36,086 nucleotides of DNA. It comes from Anaerophaga thermohalophila DSM 12881. GTDB taxonomy: Bacteria > Bacteroidota > Bacteroidia > Bacteroidales > Marinilabiliaceae. A program made the translations under genes and the position numbers. The notes beneath the pieces were generated by a model. The model was given only the letters and a program-made list of their open reading frames with translations, made no database searches and was not told the DNA's origin. The stretch covers positions 1-36,086 of the forward strand of contig NZ_AEWI01000078.1 in NCBI RefSeq assembly GCF_000191885.1, in the 5' to 3' direction. Within the stretch, counting starts at the first letter, position 1. Each line of letters starts with the position of its first letter. Shown one piece after another: positions 33,090 to 36,086 of this stretch.

Positions 33090-35120
33090 CTATTTTCCCC
33101 TTTCTTCAAAGGCTCTCAATCCCCTTTTGAGCCAATCGATATAAGCCTCGATATCGGTATTATACCCACGATCCTCAACCAGCTTTTCTTCATCATGTCC
33201 CAGTATTACGTAATGAGGTTGGCTGTTTCGCTGAAACCGGGAAATTTGAAAATCGCTCCATTTGTTTCCAACAGTTCTGATCTTCTTTCCGGTAACCGGC
33301 GAAACATATTTTTCATCTTCTGGTAGCTGCTGTCTGAAATCAACATACAATGAAGTCAGCACGAAATCGTTTGCCAACATTTCCCTGACCGTGGGATCAG
33401 ACCATACGGCATCCTCCATCTTTCGGCAATTGGTACAGCCTTTTCCGGTAAAATCAAGCAGTAACGGTTTGTTAACCTGTTGTGCATAAGCCAGGGCCTT
33501 ATCATAATCATCGAAAGCCGGAATACCCTGTGGGCCCAGATGCATATCTTCCGAAAGAGAGGCCGTACTACCTCTTCCAGCCCCGGAAGCCCGGTTTCCA
33601 ACACCATGAGGCGATTCGGCATAATTGCTCGGCGGCGGAAATCCGCTTATCAAATTGACTGGTGCACCCCAAAGACCGGGAATCATATAAATTGTAAAAG
33701 CAAAAACAAGCAATCCCAGCATCATTCGCGATACCGGAAGGTATTCCATTGGGGAGTCGTGTGGCAATCTGATTTTTCCCATCAAATAAAAGCCGAGCGC
33801 CCCGAAAATAGTGATCCAGATAGCGATAAATACTTCACGCTCCAGAATGTGCAATCCCAAAACCATGTCGGTTATACTCAAAAACTTGAAGGCAAAAGCA
33901 AGTTCAAGAAAACCCAGAAAAACCTTGACCGAATTAAGCCAGCCTCCCGATTTGGGAAGTGAATTAAGCCATCCCGGGAAAGCAGCGAACAGGGCAAATG
34001 GGAGTGCCAACGCCAGGGAAAACCCCAACATCCCAATAACCGGGGCTATGCCACCAACCGATGCTGCCTGAACGATGAGCGTTCCTACAATAGGCCCGGT
34101 GCATGAAAAAGAAACCAACGCCAGGGTAAAAGCCATAAAAAATATTCCCAGCAAACCTCCTTTATCTGCACCTTTATCAGCTGCGCTAATCCAGGCGTTT
34201 GGCAAAATAATTTCAAATGCGCCAAAGAATGAAACGGCAAAAGTGATCAAAAGAGCCGCAAAGAACAGATTAAACCAGGGATCGGTAGACAGCCTGTTAA
34301 GCACATCCGCACCAAAAATCGCGGTAACTACGGTGCCAAGCACAACATAAATTACAATGATTGAGATACCATAGAAAAAGGCACTCCTTATGCCGGTAGC
34401 TTTTGTTTTACTTTGCTTGGTGAAAAAACTGACGGTCATTGGTATCATAGGAAATACACAAGGCGTAAGCAATGCTGCAAAGCCACCAAGAAAGGACATC
34501 CAGAAAATACCCCAGTTTCCCCGCTTCTCTTCATCGCCGGTTTCAGAGCCATCTTCTACCGGTTCTACTTTCCCTTCATCACCCTGCGATACCACTTCAA
34601 CAGGTGGTGCGGCTTCCTCTTCTTTTAGGTCAGTTACCTCATCACTACCTGCCACTACGTCATCTTCCAAAGGCAATGAAAAATCAAGCCTGTCGGGTGG
34701 TAAGCATTGTTCATCATCGCAAACCATAAACTCAACGTATCCTTCAACAACCTTCACATCAGATGATTTTATACGCACCGGAAGAGTTAACGTAGCGGAA
34801 TTAGAAAACCATGACAATTCCATATTGAAGGCCTGATCGTATTGTTTCTCCGGTTGCGGTTCCTGCTTTATTTCTCCTGCAGCTTCATATTTTCCGGATT
34901 CGATGAGACTGATGGATGTCGGCACTGGTCCTCCTCCAGGAAGGTTGACTGAATAAAGATGCCAGCCTTCATCAATAGCAGCTTCGGCAACAATTTCAAC
35001 TTCCGTATCTGAAACCGAATTCAAAGAAAATTGCCATTTCACTGGCTCCAGCACCTGGGACTTCAAAGAAAAAACACCCAGAAAAAAAGCAAAAAAAAGT
35101 AATAAATTTTGTTTTCTCAT
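33090..35120 (-). CDS. dsbD: Thiol:disulfide interchange protein DsbD (protein-disulfide reductase)
   Basis: This inner-membrane protein moves electrons from cytoplasmic thioredoxin to periplasmic proteins. From the preferred ATG (35118-35120) it has 676 residues: signal peptide (1-21); periplasmic DsbD-alpha-like domain with CDDEQC (Cys134, Cys139); an acidic linker (about 150-200); eight membrane helices with LTPCVFP (Cys221) and FSCTGP (Cys340); and a C-terminal thioredoxin-like domain with GKGCTNCRKME (Cys562, Cys565). All six redox cysteines are present. The frame is open 34 codons further upstream, but that stretch is translated from a family B repeat and lies before the signal peptide. 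Confidence 0.93.
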   Translation of the reverse strand: MRKQNLLLFFAFFLGVFSLKSQVLEPVKWQFSLNSVSDTEVEIVAEAAIDEGWHLYSVNLPGGGPVPTSISLIESGKYEAAGEIKQEPQPEKQYDQAFNMELSWFSNSATLTLPVRIKSSDVKVVEGYVEFMVCDDEQCLPPDRLDFSLPLEDDVVAGSDEVTDLKEEEAAPPVEVVSQGDEGKVEPVEDGSETGDEEKRGNWGIFWMSFLGGFAALLTPCVFPMIPMTVSFFTKQSKTKATGIRSAFFYGISIIVIYVVLGTVVTAIFGADVLNRLSTDPWFNLFFAALLITFAVSFFGAFEIILPNAWISAADKGADKGGLLGIFFMAFTLALVSFSCTGPIVGTLIVQAASVGGIAPVIGMLGFSLALALPFALFAAFPGWLNSLPKSGGWLNSVKVFLGFLELAFAFKFLSITDMVLGLHILEREVFIAIWITIFGALGFYLMGKIRLPHDSPMEYLPVSRMMLGLLVFAFTIYMIPGLWGAPVNLISGFPPPSNYAESPHGVGNRASGAGRGSTASLSEDMHLGPQGIPAFDDYDKALAYAQQVNKPLLLDFTGKGCTNCRKMEDAVWSDPTVREMLANDFVLTSLYVDFRQQLPEDEKYVSPVTGKKIRTVGNKWSDFQISRFQRNSQPHYVILGHDEEKLVEDRGYNTDIEAYIDWLKRGLRAFEERGK

Positions 35121-35129
35121 ATCAATACA

Positions 35130-35248
35130 TAAGTAACCCGTGACTGCTCCTGAAGTACAGTTTACTTCATTATGCTTACCATGTAAATGGGTCTCTCGGA
35201 ACAGACACATGATTTGATACAACTTTTCCCGACTTTATAGACAACCAC
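35130..35248 (-). repeat. Family B repeat, partial and diverged
   Basis: On the minus strand TATAAAGTCGGGAAAAGTTG, then CAAATCATGTGTCTGTTC is a clear left half of family B. The GGCTTGCGAAGCC core is lost and the right end is degenerate. It is directly upstream of dsbD. Confidence 0.7.
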
Positions 35249-35277
35249 AATTTATAGTACTTTCTCAAACAATAGAT

Positions 35278-35416
35278 GAGCCCGGTCTAAAAAGCATCTT
35301 TGTTGTCAAACTCGTTGTTGTTTTAAATTTTTGCATCCTCTTTAACAACAAGTTAACTCCGGTACAACATTTAAAATGCCTTGATTTTTACAAAAAAATG
35401 CTTTTTATACTGCACT
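35278..35416 (+). repeat. Family C repeat, intact (139 bp)
   Basis: It runs from GAGCCCGGTCTAAAAAGCAT to AATGCTTTTTATACTGCACT. The core ACAACAAGTTAACTCCGG matches the other two full copies. Confidence 0.87.
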
Positions 35417-35664
35417 TATAAATATTCTGATTCCTGATTACAATTTCAATAAAACATACCTAAGAGCATTTCTGTTCGAAACAAGTTCAAATATATCTTA
35501 CTTCTAAATATATACATTTTTCGATGCGTCAAAGAAAAAGAAAAAGCCTTAACCTTTCCAAAGGCCGAAAGCAATTTTCACCGGCAATTGTGGAAGAGTT
35601 ATGCAACAAAAACCGAACCATTCCGAAGTGAAATATCCCTAAACATTAGAGACCAATACAAAGA
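35417..35664. other. Unassigned intergenic segment with a 35-codon reading frame
   Basis: No repeat family is recognised here. A short plus-strand frame at 35524-35631 encodes a 35-residue basic peptide starting MRQRKRKSLNLSKGRKQF. It has no neighbour to form an operon with and no recognisable family, so I do not call it a gene. Confidence 0.4.
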
Positions 35665-35666
35665 TT

Positions 35667-35766
35667 CATCAGTATAAAATAAGTATAAGTTATTGGTCTG
35701 ATGGAACTCGCATGATTGATTTTATACATCAACTTTTGAGACAAAACTTGTCATGCTCATTTTATC
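35667..35766 (+). repeat. Family A repeat, single long unit
   Basis: The spacer stem CATCAG (35667-35672) / CTGATG (35698-35703) is perfect. GGAACTCGCATGATTGATTT, GACAA (35740-35744) / TTGTC (35748-35752) and CATGCTCATTTTATC complete the unit. Confidence 0.85.
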
Positions 35767-35780
35767 TTACTTTTAATAAA

Positions 35781-35919
35781 TTGTTACGGCTGTTAGAATT
35801 GTTAAAGTTGTTAATATTGTTAATGTATTAGTTGTTAGAATGTTATAAGTTTTGTTACATTAGCTAACAATCCTAACAATCCTAACAATCTAACAGTCCT
35901 AACAATTTTATAACAATTT
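35781..35919. repeat. Inverted pair of 9-bp-period TTGTTA tracts
   Basis: The left half is GTTAGAATT/GTTAAAGTT/GTTAATATT-type units. The right half is the complement, with TCCTAACAA repeated. The halves meet near GTTACATTAGCTAAC and could form a long imperfect hairpin. The unit resembles that of 19016-19159. Confidence 0.8.
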
Positions 35920-36011
35920 TTCATCCGTATAAATTAGTCTAAGTTATTGGAATGATGCATTTTATCATACTTTAACTGATTTTAGATTCTTCGCTTCGCT
36001 CAGAATGACAA
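35920..36011 (+). repeat. Half family A joined to REP-like unit
   Basis: CATCCGTATAAATTAGTCTA, AGTTATTGGAATGATGCA and AGATTCTTCGCTTCGCTCAG then AATGACA repeat, inverted, the arrangement at 400-510. Confidence 0.75.
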
Positions 36012-36017
36012 ACAGCT

Positions 36018-36055
36018 AAGGTTGAGGTTGAGGTTGAGATTGAAGTTAAGGTTGA
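36018..36055 (+). repeat. Short 6-bp tandem repeat (AGGTTG)
   Basis: Six to seven units of AAGGTTG/AGGTTG/AGATTG-type sequence run toward the window end. The following CACCACAGTTGACGCAGATG resembles the start of another interspersed repeat cut by the window edge. Confidence 0.6.
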
Positions 36056-36086
36056 GAGTTCACCACAGTTGACGCAGATGAACACA

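Noticed and set aside
32849..33109. 86-residue minus-strand reading frame
   Set aside because: It overlaps the dsbD 3' end, has no recognisable family, and its composition is not convincing.
33480..34836. Several plus-strand frames opposite dsbD
   Set aside because: They are basic, low-complexity shadows of the dsbD coding strand.
35121..35222. N-terminal extension of dsbD by 34 codons
   Set aside because: The stretch is the translation of a family B repeat and would put residues ahead of a clear signal peptide.
35524..35631. 35-residue basic peptide
   Set aside because: It is too short, without family, operon or clear promoter; kept only as a note in the intergenic entry.

Overview
The window is a chromosomal segment of a Bacteroidota bacterium, most likely of the Bacteroidales/Marinilabiliales type. 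The evidence is family content (DUF4924 and DUF6089 proteins, three OmpH/Skp paralogues behind BamA, gamma-alpha fused KorA, the rplY-pth-S4 gene order), the lack of Shine-Dalgarno signals and several TAnnTTTG-type -7 boxes. No rRNA, tRNA, CRISPR array, phage gene or transposase was seen. All long genes are housekeeping or envelope genes.

Layout: 1-628 is repeat-rich intergenic DNA. A cation/proton antiporter (629-2629) converges on korAB (2879-5746). A gamma-carbonic-anhydrase-like gene (6464-6979) converges on murI (6983-7825). Reading leftward from 16446 is an envelope cluster: CBS protein, nadK, DUF6089 protein, uppS, bamA, three ompH genes, murI. Divergent from it are pdxJ and an alpha/beta hydrolase (16623-18150). 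Then come a PolB-like 3'-5' exonuclease, a small Dabb protein, and manA-lysC-lysA (leftward). Rightward follow engB, prs, rplY, pth, an S4-domain gene and a DUF4924 gene. Leftward again are a DCC-family gene with a small upstream ORF, two tandem OmpA-type proteins, and dsbD (33090-35120).

The striking feature is between the genes. Most gaps over about 100 bp hold short non-coding interspersed repeats. I call them: A (about 95-100 bp, structured, sometimes tandem), B (about 165 bp, 19-bp terminal inverted repeats), C (about 140 bp) with a nested-palindrome relative, D (about 200 bp), E (about 135 bp), a REP-like sequence, and tracts with a 9-bp TTGTTAGGG-like period. Family A shows compensatory changes in two stems, and its conserved end box supplies start or stop codons of neighbouring genes (engB, the S4 gene, two ompH genes, bamA). 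In the bamA-ompH-ompH-ompH-murI run a repeat or repeat fragment lies in every gap. The families are probably mobilised in trans by enzymes encoded elsewhere. This structured repeat network, rather than a protein system, is the best candidate here for something undescribed.
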